64,000 nucleotides of DNA, from contig CM057060.1 in NCBI GenBank assembly GCA_029945375.1, forward strand, positions 2,790,001-2,854,000. Direction: 5' to 3'. This document shows, piece after piece, positions 12,563 to 24,221 of this stretch (its first letter is position 1; every line of letters starts with the position of its first letter). The notes under the pieces were generated by a model. The model did no database searches, was not told the DNA's origin, and worked only from the letters and a program-made list of their open reading frames with translations. The translations under genes were made by a program, and so were the position numbers. The DNA comes from Agaricus subrufescens (taxonomy: Eukaryota; Basidiomycota; Agaricomycetes; Agaricales; Agaricaceae).

Positions 12563-14101
12563 ATGCTCAGCTTAGATGAACTGCCAAATGAGGTTTTGCT
12601 AGAACTTGCCGAAATTGTGAGTATTCTAAAATGACACATTTTGTGTCCACATCTAGCTGCTGTGTCACAAAGAGAGCCTATGCAAACTTCGTCTTGTCTC
12701 GAGGCGTCTAAATATACTCGTCAAACCTGTCCTCTTTCGTCGACTCGTTATGAGGATTCGCGACGACAGAACGAATGTAGTAATTCCGCTGGATGACACT
12801 CAAGGGTGTCGTATAATTGCCGCAATTGCCTCGGGCTCAACGGATATCTACGAACACACGAGGGACTTGCTACTACTCACGAAGATCAATTCGATGTTTA
12901 TGAATGAGAGCAACACGGGACTGGAATATAAGAGAAAGGTCGGCGATAAGATCTTTGATGTGATCTCGAGGTTCAAGAATCTCCGTAGCTTTGGGTAGGC
13001 CATAGTCATAGTTTGCTTGCTCAGTCCACTTCGACTCATGTTATATAGATATGTCTCCAACCCCCAAGAAAATCCCGTGAGCTTTCACGGTGAAGTCATC
13101 CGTGCCTTGGGGACACTTCCCCGTCTCGAAGTCATCGATTGCTTGCGTTTCTACCGCGATCCACCACCCTCTTTCACCCTCGGGCCTATTTCCAATCTCA
13201 CCGGATTCACCGGATTCTGGATGCCTAGAGCTCCTCACTTCATACATGAAATTGCGTCTCTTCTGCCACGATGCCCGACGCTGACCCGGCTCCAACTAAG
13301 CGGCCTTTTTTATAAAGGTGTCACTCTGAATGATATCTTTCGCGAGGATGGAAAAATGGAAAAGGCATTGGAACTCAGGAAGCTCCTATTAGATGGCTTG
13401 GTAGTTTCTGCTGATGCTTTCAAGCTCTACGCCCGTCATTTTACGCACTTGACATCAATTACTATTGCACACAACAGAAGTCCCAGCGCGTCTACGGACC
13501 TCGGAGAAATTTGCAGCATCCTTCAGCAAAGCGGCACCTGCCTAGAGCATGTAACCAGTGATCATCCTGAAGACCTGCTTCTCTTCTCTTACCTATCCTC
13601 GTACTCAGGATTAAAGAGCCTCCGCTTGATATCGTTATCAGGACTAAGAGAGAGTCACCCTGATGTAGTAAACCTACTCTACACTCAAGTTTTACCTCGT
13701 CAAGCCGGGACCTTGGAAGAATTGCGACTTGATATCTACAAGTCAGACGTATGGGGGAAGATGCCTACTGAAAATCAGCTCGCAGGCCTTTCCAAATGTC
13801 GTAAACTCAGGACATTGGTCGCGCCCTCCGCTTTCACATTCGAATGTGACTTAAATCCTCGAACGATTTGGGTAAGTGTTTCCTACTCCTTCACTCGTTC
13901 AAGTGAATTTACTCATTTGCCTAGGAAACGTGGCTCAAAGTAGGTTCGCAGCTTCCGGACTTGGAACATCTGTCTATCCTCCTTAGGGACGAGCGCTCAT
14001 CTACGGTGGACAATTCTGAGATGCAGTCTTGGTACGCGGCCAGAGAAGAGCTTATGGTGCAATACTTGGAGGAAAAGGGAGTTAAATTTACGGTAGCATG
14101 A
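12563..14101 (+). CDS. F-box protein with leucine-rich C-terminal region
   Basis: Four exons, 12563-12616, 12657-12994, 13049-13871 and 13925-14101, give 463 residues. The N-terminus MLSLDELPNEVLLELAEI, followed after the first intron by LLCHKESLCKLRLVSRRLN and VLFRRL, is a standard F-box. It would bind Skp1 in an SCF ubiquitin ligase. The rest carries irregular leucine-rich segments (for example LLPRCPTLTRLQLSGLF and YSGLKSLRLISLSGL), the likely substrate-binding part. The substrate is unknown. Such F-box/LRR-like genes are multicopy in Agaricomycetes. It diverges from the LACTB2-like gene across 367 bp. Confidence 0.85.
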
Positions 14102-14313
14102 GTGTTGATTACGTCTTTGATTTTTGCTGAACCTGTTCGGAAATAAAGACGAGTCTATCATTCACACATTACGCGCTTCCACAGGGTTAAGGTACTCGAG
14201 AGTTCAAGTTATCGGAATAGCGAGCACCCTCCTGTCTTTACCTTCAGATACAAACAGATACAAACAGAAGGCACTCGTTTGATGGCTGAGTTGACTCTGT
14301 CAGTGCTCTCAAC

Positions 14314-17300
14314 ATGTCCGCTGCTGTCCTAAACCCGCCACGAGATGAGCCGTCGCACTCCAAAAGAAAACGGTTTGCAACTCGAATTCCCCTCAACTTA
14401 CCCCAACATCTGACATTTTTCCAGGTCCCATTCCCGTTCCGAGAGCCCAGATGATGCTCCCCCAGCGAGTCGTCGACGGTCTCGTTCACCATCTTCCAAT
14501 CCCCGTGTAGAGCTTCCCAGAGTCAATGATGTGGATCCTATACGCAAGGCTGAACGGGAACGTCAACTTGCTGCACGTGTTGCTGCCATGGAACTCGAGA
14601 AACTCGAAAAGGGCGAAAAATCAAAGGACAAGGAAAAAGAGAAGGAATTCGATGCTCAAGCAGAGTTTGCCAAGCTCACGAACACGAGGTCCGGTGGTGT
14701 TTATATTCCCCCTGCTCGACTACGTGCCATGCAAGCTGCTGCAGGGCAGGACAAGAGTAGCCCGCAATACCAAAGGATAACCTGGGATGCCTTGCGAAAA
14801 TCCATTACCGGTATCGTCAATCGAGTCAACATTGCCAATATCAAACAGATTGTGCCCGAATTATTGGCGGAGAATCTGATTCGTGGTCGTGGACTCTTCG
14901 CGAGGAGTATTATGAAGGCTCAAGCAGCAAGTTTGCCGTTTACGCCAGTATTTGCTGCCGTTGTTTCTATTATCAATACAAAACTACCTCAGGTTGGGGA
15001 GCTCGTCTTTATACGCTTGGTCAGCCAATTCCGGCGCGCTTTCAAGCGGAATGACAAGGTGAGTCTGGGTGGTTGCTAGGTTTTCATCCTCTCACTCCTC
15101 GAACCAGATCGTATGCCACTCAGCTACTACTTTCATCGCTCACCTTGTGAACCAATCTGTTGCACACGAGATCATTGCGCTCCAGATACTAGTCCTACTA
15201 CTCGAACGGCCGACGGACGACTCTATTGAAATTGCCGTCGGTTTCATGCGTGAAGTGGGCGCCTTCCTTACTGAAAATTCACCAAAAGCCAATGCCACTG
15301 TTTATGAGCGGTTCCGTGCCGTTCTAAATGAAGGCAGTATCAGTCAACGTGTACAGTATATGATTGAAGTCCTTATGCAGGTTCGGAAGGACAAGTACAA
15401 AGACAATCCGATTATTCCTGAAGGTTTGGACCTGGTTGAGGAGGATGATCAGATCACTCACCAGATTCAACTGGAGGAGGAGCTTCAGGTCCAAGAGGGC
15501 TTAAGTATGTTCAACTAGATTCCATTAGTTGGTGTGTCGCTAAAATATTGTTCACAGATATTTTCAAGTTCGATCCAGATTATGCGGAGCATGAGGAAAA
15601 ATACAAGGAACTTAAGGCAGAAATTCTGGGTGAAGACTCGGACGAAGATGATAGTGATTCCGAATCTGAGGAGGACTCGGAGGATGAAAATGAAGGTAAG
15701 GCGATCCTTACAAAACACCAGCTATCTACGTGCTGACAGTACTTAGTGGTGGAAGAAAAGGAAGGCATCGAGGATAGGACAGAAACAAACCTAGTCAATC
15801 TCCGCCGTATCATTTACCTGACCATCATGAACGCTCTCAACTATGAAGAGGCTGTCCACAAGCTTCTCAAAGTTCAACTTGAGGAAGGCCAAGAGGTAAG
15901 TTTTTCACCTGTTTCGAAAGCTCTTTACTTACAGATTGCCTCAAGATCGAATTAGTCAATATGATCATCGAGTGCTGTTCTCAGGAACGATCCTACTCCA
16001 ATTTCTACGGGCTGACTGGCGAACGTTTCTCCAAGCTCAACCGGGTTTGGACGGATTGTTTCGAGTCGGCTTTCCAAAATTATTATGAGACCATTCATCG
16101 ATATGAAACTAACCGTCTTCGCAACATTGCTCGGTTTTTTGGGCACATGTTTGCGTCTGATGCGGTTTCCTGGGTTGCACTTGGCTGTGTCAAGATCAAT
16201 GAAGACGACACGACGTCGAGTAGTCGTATCTTTATGAAGATTATGATGCAGGAGATGATGGAGAATATGGGATTGCAAACTCTTGTCGAGAGGTTCAGTG
16301 ACCCGGAGGTCAGGCAAGCATGTCAAGGAATGTTCCCCATGGATAATCCGAAGAACACAAGGTTCTCTATCAATTATTTCACGAGTGTTGGTCTGGGTGC
16401 GTTGACCGAAAGTATGCGTGAATACCTAAGGGTACGTTTCTTGTTTCCGCCATGCAGTTCGACGAATTCTGACAATTTGGTGTGTTTTTCATTAGAATGC
16501 GCCTAGGCTTATCATGGAACAACGTCGTGCAATGCTTGAAGCTGAATCATCTGATTCCGATTCCTCTGACTCTGACTCTTCTGACTCTGATACGAGTTCG
16601 GATACGGATTCTGACGCGGATTCAAAATCGGATGGTAGTTCGTCAGGATCGGAATATTCACGCCGTCGTCGAAGGAGATATAGCTCAACGCCACCCCGTC
16701 GTCGTGGTGCACGTAGCCGCAGCCGCAGCGAATCTAGATCAATTTCGCCTCCACTGCGTCGTCGTGATGCAAGAGATGGTTCACGATCACCACCTCCACC
16801 ACCGAGGAGAGTTGCTGGTCGAGGAAGGAGTGTCTCACGGTCAAGGTCACGCACGCCGCCTCGTCGACGTGGTGGGAGAGACGACTCGTTCTCCCCGTCT
16901 CCTCGCCGTGGTCAACAAGGCAAACGTGAGATGAGGTCTCCACCGCGTAGGCAATTCAGCCGCGGTGGACGTGATTTGAGATCACTCTCTCGCTCACATT
17001 CGCCCCCATCACCACCTAGGAGACGATATGGTTCTCCACCTCCTAGACGTCCCGCTTCACCTCGTGGTGGTCCTCAAAGAGGGAGAGACCGCTTTGCGAT
17101 GGATACTAGACCTGATGGACCTTCTCGGCGTGATTCACCTCCACCGCCAAGGAGGAGGTCGCCGTCTTATACACGTGGGAGAATGAGGTCCACCTCGCGA
17201 TCGCCATCACCGCCTAGGAGAGATCGCGATGTCAAGGAAAGGATTAAGTCTTCACCCACGTCAAAAAGAGAAAAGACTTCGCCTAGGCCTCGTGAGTCGG

Positions 17301-17419
17301 TTAGAAGAGAGAGAAGCCCGCCGCCACACATGCGTTTGGGAAGAGAACGGGAAGGGGGTGCATCTTTGAGGGAAGGTGGTGGTGATAAGAGAAGAGGGTT
17401 TGATGGTGATAGGCGTTGA
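14314..17419 (+). CDS. cwc22: Pre-mRNA splicing factor Cwc22
   Basis: Cwc22 is a spliceosome component that contacts the catalytic core and, in animals, loads the exon-junction protein eIF4A3. Seven exons, 14314-14372, 14425-15058, 15108-15504, 15558-15695, 15747-15895, 15946-16431 and 16496-17419, give 928 residues. After an Arg/Ser and Lys/Glu-rich leader comes [14 protein letters not shown], then a MIF4G domain (about 140-345; [26 protein letters not shown] text, [17 protein letters not shown]). An acidic linker ([17 protein letters not shown]) follows, then an MA3 domain (about 415-600; [37 protein letters not shown]). The C-terminal 300 residues are a long RS domain with repeated SPPPRR-like units. 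One acceptor (CTCAAG at 15945) was preferred over an upstream CAG because the latter brings an in-frame stop. Confidence 0.95.
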
Positions 17420-17821
17420 AGAGAGAAACAAAAAAAAAACGTCCGTTGTTCTGGGAGACGGAAATGAGTTTTGTGGCTGTCTTTTGTTAATTTCTACTCT
17501 TTTTTTTTCCGAGCTCGCGCCGAATGTACGATTGATTAATGTGAAGTTGAGATGTTGCGATCGTCAGTTTTGGGGAATGAACTCGGCAATCGATGATGGT
17601 TGAAGTTTTGTGGAACATTAAATAACCTTTTTAAGGATAATACGTACATAAGTGTCATGTCATCTAGAATAACCACTGAAAGAAGTGTGAGGGGATGTAA
17701 GGGGGAGGGTATATGTTAGGGGAGAAGAACGCAATGCCTATAATACATCATGTTACAAATGCTCTCTACAAGGAATGGAAGAAGAGAGAAAAAAAAAAAA
17801 AGAGTACGTGGGGGAAGCAAC
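17420..17821. other. Convergent spacer
   Basis: This is the spacer between the Cwc22 and F-box stop codons. It holds A-runs at 17428-17438 and 17791-17801 and T-rich stretches that fit 3' UTR ends. No gene is seen. Confidence 0.6.
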
Positions 17822-19474
17822 TTAATCCTCCCGACGAACCACTTTTGTCCTGACGCCGTCAACAAAAACCAGATTCAATTGCCCGAAATGTTGCAACACG
17901 TAATGACACAGGTACATTTTCCAGACTTTGTTTTCTTCCGGGGCTTTACCTGTTCGTAAACGGGTATCAATCCGGATGTACTTGATCCTCGTGAACGATT
18001 CAGCCAGGGTTCTAACCAAGTCGGGTATACCAATCTTATCGGCTTTTGATGTGAGTTCGATTCTGATTTCGTTGAAGAGGGCGAAAGTGGATAGTGATAG
18101 GAGGTGATTGTGGTGGTGATGGTTGTAGTTGGTAGAGGGGGATGTGACGACGGAGTAGTTGGTGGTGCCGCTTTGTGAGCGAGTGATCATCGAGTTTGGA
18201 ATGTTAGCTTCGGTGTTGAGTGTGGGGGCACATGACAACCCTCCCCCTCCGGCCGGCTGGATAAGATTGGGAAGTTCACGGGGACACTTTCCGTCATCGC
18301 GATACGTCACCACAAAAGAAACGTTCTCGTAATCTTTCAACTTGTCCGCAAGAGGAGCCAGGATCTTCCCGACCACAGACATCTTAAGCTGCTGTCCAAT
18401 CCCGACACTCCATAAAACAGAGATTGATTGGAGATTTGGGAAGAGATTGATGGAGGATACGGCACTGTTGATATGGGGAAGGTTTGACAGGAGAAGAACG
18501 AGTCCTTGTGGACAACACGCAAGCTTTTTGATGTTCTTGAACGCCTTTGCGAGCTTGTTGAGGGATTCTTGTGCTGAAGTAGAAGTGGCACGCCGAAACC
18601 ATCCATTCATGTCGATATTGTTAAGCGTCAATCTGGTGATGGCTCGGTGACGAGACATGAAGCTGACCAAGGCGTCGAATGGGGTATATCCGCGGAAGGT
18701 GATGCTTTTAAGGGTAGGGATATTGAGTTGGGAGAGAAGGGTAGTCCAATCAACGTCTCGGTACTCGATGGGCCCAAACACAAGGTCGGTGACGTCGTTG
18801 GCATTGAGGGCCTGCACCGTCCAGCCGACAAAGGGGGAGGAGAGAAGGACGATGGAGTTGATTTCGAGAACGCGCAAGGCACCCTTGGTCGGAAGAGGCG
18901 GTGGATCATTAATACGATGATCGGAGGTGAACAGCCGGCTGATGGACCAGGACAGGCCCTTTTGCATTCCTCCCTTCTCCAGCGCCGCCCGCAATGTTGC
19001 GCCGTTCCGCACCATCACAGACCGGCAGACTCGCGCAGCCGTGTCAAACAGCTCGCTCAGGGCGTTGACGAGAGCGTTGCCCGCATTCAGCTGTCTGATC
19101 ACGGGCGACGTCCAGGGCTCTCCGGACACATAAAAGTCGAGCGTGAATTTCTCGACGCTCCGCGTATTGCGGAGGATAGCAATCAAACAGGATATATTCT
19201 CCAATAGTAATCTATGGGGTTGGATGATGCCACAGGAGAGGCGGTTGATGGAGGTTATGAATCTCGCCTTGCGCAGAAAAGGCAGCATCTCGGTCGTGTG
19301 GAGGGCGTTGGGGAGGTCGAGGCGTCCATCTGGGGAGATCGGGACGTTGCGCCGGGCAAAGTAGCTGATGAGGGAGAGGTGGCTGAGGCGGCGGGATGTG
19401 TGGGTGAGGGTGTAGAGGTCGGCGGGCTCGAGGAAGCCGAATATGGCAAGGAGGAGCTCGCTGGGGAGGGGCAT
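17822..19474 (-). CDS. F-box protein, single exon
   Basis: An uninterrupted 550-residue frame. MPLPSELLLAIFGFLEPADL and TLTHTSRRLSHLSLISYFAR form a clear F-box in the first 45 residues, for Skp1 binding in an SCF ligase. The remainder has no named domain. It contains leucine-rich stretches and a His-rich patch (NHHHHNHLL, about residue 455). Lack of introns contrasts with neighbouring genes and suggests either a retroposed origin or simply a family with few introns; the sequence does not decide. GC content is high in the 5' half, giving several long antisense frames that I treat as shadows. Confidence 0.82.
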   Translation of the reverse strand: MPLPSELLLAIFGFLEPADLYTLTHTSRRLSHLSLISYFARRNVPISPDGRLDLPNALHTTEMLPFLRKARFITSINRLSCGIIQPHRLLLENISCLIAILRNTRSVEKFTLDFYVSGEPWTSPVIRQLNAGNALVNALSELFDTAARVCRSVMVRNGATLRAALEKGGMQKGLSWSISRLFTSDHRINDPPPLPTKGALRVLEINSIVLLSSPFVGWTVQALNANDVTDLVFGPIEYRDVDWTTLLSQLNIPTLKSITFRGYTPFDALVSFMSRHRAITRLTLNNIDMNGWFRRATSTSAQESLNKLAKAFKNIKKLACCPQGLVLLLSNLPHINSAVSSINLFPNLQSISVLWSVGIGQQLKMSVVGKILAPLADKLKDYENVSFVVTYRDDGKCPRELPNLIQPAGGGGLSCAPTLNTEANIPNSMITRSQSGTTNYSVVTSPSTNYNHHHHNHLLSLSTFALFNEIRIELTSKADKIGIPDLVRTLAESFTRIKYIRIDTRLRTGKAPEENKVWKMYLCHYVLQHFGQLNLVFVDGVRTKVVRRED

Positions 19475-21295
19475 GGAGACACACTAGCGGCAGAGCGCAG
19501 GCCCGCCGGGGTATTTATGTGTGAACGCACCAAGGGTAGATGTCATTGCTGCATCCGGAGAGCCGATGTTCGTTCGTGGTCAGAGGCCAGAGAAGTGTTT
19601 AATCCCCATATGTGTGTTTAGGGACGGCGTCTGATGTAGATGCCCGGTCTGAGAACGAAAACATAAAACGGATGATCCAATCTGATCGCTTGTGCGACAT
19701 CGTATCTGCGAGCCGGACCGTGGTACTTTTCTGCCCGGAATCCCAATCACGCCCAGATCTGGGCCCCACGCCATTGCAGTCCAACAATACTCCCCGCTGG
19801 CGCCCAGCCCACCAGTCTCCCTGTCCACGCCACTCGCGCTCTCTCGGATCCTCCCCCCACTTCGCACACCCTGACCCGCTGCTATCAAACAATGACGGTT
19901 CGGAAACATCTACCGGACTAAATCCAAATATAGCACCGCTTAGGGTCTTCGAGACTTGAGCATAGCCGTCAATCCTGTTCGTCGAAGCTCAGGGATACGG
20001 GAAACAAACCCAACAGCGGGTCTCCTGGTTTGTTCGCAATATACTAGACACGTTGCGGGGTACACGAACTGTATACCCAACCGCTTTTCAAAAAGAAGAG
20101 ATCATGCCATAGTTTTCCGACTCGGGGAAGCGCAACTTGCCCCTCCCCCTTGCAACTTTCTGAACAATCAAGTACCCTGGACGGGGCACCTACTCTACAA
20201 CCAGCAGACTTCCAATGGGAATCACCCAAAAGCGTGGGTTTCGACCTACTTAGTACCGGAGTTTCAGGTGGGCCACAATGTGCTTTTTTTTTCCGTGTGT
20301 CTCCCCTCTGATCATACAGCAACCCCGCACTGGCTCCCCCCCCAATAGGATCACTGGGCCAATGTCTGGCAGTTTTCCTGCCCAATGGGGTCCAAGAAGC
20401 CCCAAGGGTCGCCAGTGTCTCGACAATACATTCGCCCCCCTCCGGTCCCCAGTCCCTTTATTGCCTGCGAAAGCCAATTAAAATTCTAAAAAATGTGTCT
20501 ATTTTTAAGTACTCAGGATACTGGCGCAGATAATATCGGCGGTCATAACCCGTATCGTTGTTTATCCTCTGGTCGCTTTTCCTTTGTTTTGGGGTAGCTC
20601 GCGAAGCAGCTATGTACACATGTTTTGAAATGGGGATATTCACTTAGCGTCAAGGGTGCGCTTCGAGAAAATCCGTTTCGTGGGACTGAGTACGACTGAA
20701 ACCATGCTCGGCGGATTTCCTTCGCCGCGACGCACATGTAGCATAATGCGCTCAACAAAGATGACCAGGAAGCGTCGTACTAATATAGTAATTCCTCACC
20801 TGCGATCAAGTCAGTAAAGGGAACGCAGCCGGAGGGTCCATTCCATTACAACACTACTACTGCACCACGACGCAGAAAAACAACACACTAGATGGACTAG
20901 CTGAAACGCGCCGAGTTGCTAATCTCGTAGATCTACAAATGCTGCAAAACTTCATCGAACGTTCTTCATCTAAAAACACTCAAAAACAAGACAACACACT
21001 CAAGAAAAGATCCAAAACAGTCCGAATTCTTCCCCTTCTCGACCGTCTCAGGCTCCCGGTAACAACGCGATTATCAAAGACGCCGGGTATGGAAGGGGTA
21101 GATGGTAAATTAAAATCCACTCATAACGCTATCACCACATGCGAGTGTGATCAGCGACATCAAAACGGCCATTGTCAAATTTGCTACGCTGCTTGGCATC
21201 CCAGAAGAAGATTTAGTACCCGGTGCAGGCAGAAAATGACTACTGGCTTCCTTTTGCTCGCTTGCAGAATCCTATTCAGAATTTCAGATTGGCCA
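19475..21295. other. Intergenic region without supported gene
   Basis: About 1.8 kb between an F-box gene start and the end of the M50B-like gene. The left part (about 19.6-20.5 kb) is GC-rich with C and G runs, so reading frames exist on both strands, but none shows domains, codon bias or plausible intron signals. The right part is AT-rich. It may hold regulatory sequence or an old transposon remnant; I cannot tell. Confidence 0.45.
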
Positions 21296-22694
21296 TCATA
21301 AATGACGGAATGCAAGATGAAATAAAAATTCGAAGCGCACTTTGAAAGCAACGAGGCCAACAATCACACCCAGGGCAAAGAAAACTATCGCTATAACAAG
21401 CCAAATAACACCCCAAACTGTATCACGGATAATTATTAGCACATATGCCTTGAGGCGTTCTCTGGGCCGAACGTAAATACCTCGAGATGGGCAGCAGCCA
21501 CAGATTTCGGCAAAAGCAGAGGCATCAGAAGTATTGACTTTTCTTGATATCGTGTCATCTATTAAAAGTCATCGAAACTTAGATGCACTTATCAGATTAC
21601 GAGAAGAGTGGAGTTCCTTACCAACGACGTCCCAAAGGACATACATGCAGGACATAACACCAATAAAGAGGACCTATGTAAACGCATCAGGAAATTAAAA
21701 AACGCCGGTAATTAGAAGGAGAAAAGAACCAACAAAATATCTCAGCGCGACGCTTCCAGCAACAAACCAAAAAAGTATTATTAACCCCGACATCCCAAGG
21801 ATCAATGCCCATGTCCTACGTCCAATGGAATCGCCCGTTAAAAGTGGACAAAACAATCCCAATAAGGATACTCACAACCAGTTCCTCCTTGCCCACCACA
21901 ACGTAAGCAAAAAGAACGCAGCCATCACGATAGAAGCGACTTTACTCGCATCGGTATCAAACCCACAGGCGATTAGACACGCGCCGATGAACGAGGAACC
22001 CAAGTAACCAGCGGGAAGCGTTAGCCATTGCACTCCACCTGACATCCTCGTGGCTCCTCCTTCGTCCGCTGTCGGATTTCGTACATCCATAGTAAAAATA
22101 CATGAATGCGCGTGGAAAGCAGAAGGTGTGAAACGGCAACTTGGCGTGAGCGAGGTCAACTGGATTGGGAATGTGAATAGGGCTTACGGTCAAGCTCGAT
22201 AGAATGTATGTGTGCGCAGGTGAGCACGCCAACAAAAGCATGGCTCATCTAAAGGTGGAAACACATTAGCACCATATTCCAGCGCATATATTCACCAAAA
22301 TAGGCCTACTTCATGGAAACCAACAGTGAGTAACCTTAACTAGCGTTAGACAGGACTGCGCCAAACTATCCGAGAACACACTCACTTGAACGGGTATACT
22401 ATAGCCCCGAAAACATTCAGATCACCGCCTAAAATTCATTGACATAGAATCACAACTCACTCAGGATCTTCAGATATGGTACATGCCTGACCGCCAAGAC
22501 GTGAGACTAGAAGAAGGTTATCGTGGAGTGACTACATACCAGAGTATAGCAATGACAGCAATATACACGCCTGCGACTATCAGGGTGGTCCTCTGTGTAT
22601 CATTAGGAGTTAAGCGGTCCTGAACATCGCGTATGAACAAGTTCTCAGGGCCTATGCCTGTATGCGGCAATGGTGCTCCAGTCACGTAGGGCAT
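21296..22694 (-). CDS. M50B-like membrane metallopeptidase (fungal family)
   Basis: Ten short exons: 22694-22540, 22486-22461, 22428-22386, 22334-22310, 22248-22188, 22068-21876, 21815-21734, 21673-21622, 21558-21481 and 21417-21296. They give 278 residues, all phases consistent. The protein starts MPYVTGAPLPHTGIGPENLF, then has a first membrane helix (TLIVAGVYIAVIAILW). The zinc motif HEMSH follows (His82, Glu83, His86), in VGFHEMSHAFVGVLT. After DEGGATRMSGGVQWL, several membrane helices follow: LPAGYLGSSFIGACL, SIVMAAFFLLTLWW, LILGMSGLIILFWFVAG and GVIWLVIAIVFFALGVIVG. This matches the fungal 'peptidase M50B-like' family. The substrate is unknown, and the family is a candidate intramembrane protease by motif only. 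An upstream in-frame Met at 22862 exists but adds sequence unlike the family. Confidence 0.88.
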
Positions 22695-23104
22695 GATAAA
22701 TTGTCGATTCAGGGGGTATCCGCTCTGCGTTTCGTTGGGGAGTCGGGGTATCTGTGACTGGATGAGGGAGAAAGAAAGAGAGGTGTGGAGCGTGGCTGCA
22801 GTTTGGCCCAAGATGGCTGTGTGCGTGCTGCGGCGCTGGACTAACAACCGGCACATGCACAATAATGGTCATGCCGTCATTAGGGGAGGGAGAAAGTACA
22901 GTATATACAAACGAAATATGCAACGACAAAAGCGAAAGGTATGGTAGAATTCCCGTCTCGACAGCGCAGCAACAGTATTATGACTCTATAAAAGCCCAAG
23001 GCAGGAGATTCTCGCGTGGCTAGATGGCTATCAGAACCCCAGAGCATCACTACTGACGTAGCTAACGCACATCGGATATCTTCCATGTCCCAACGCACAA
23101 ATCA
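22695..23104. other. Spacer between M50B-like and Rab genes
   Basis: About 410 bp holding the M50B-like promoter and the Rab 3' UTR, both on the minus strand. I see no gene in it. Confidence 0.5.

Positions 23105-24221
<1,117 letters not shown>

Noticed and set aside
16482..16934. 150-codon frame in Cwc22 RS region
   Set aside because: Out-of-frame reading of repetitive Arg/Ser codons.
18647..19207. 186-codon plus-strand frame inside the minus-strand F-box gene
   Set aside because: Shadow of GC-rich coding sequence. The minus-strand frame has a true F-box.
22540..22862. Longer start for the M50B-like protein at 22862
   Set aside because: The extra 56 residues are unlike the family N-terminus and probably come from the 5' UTR.
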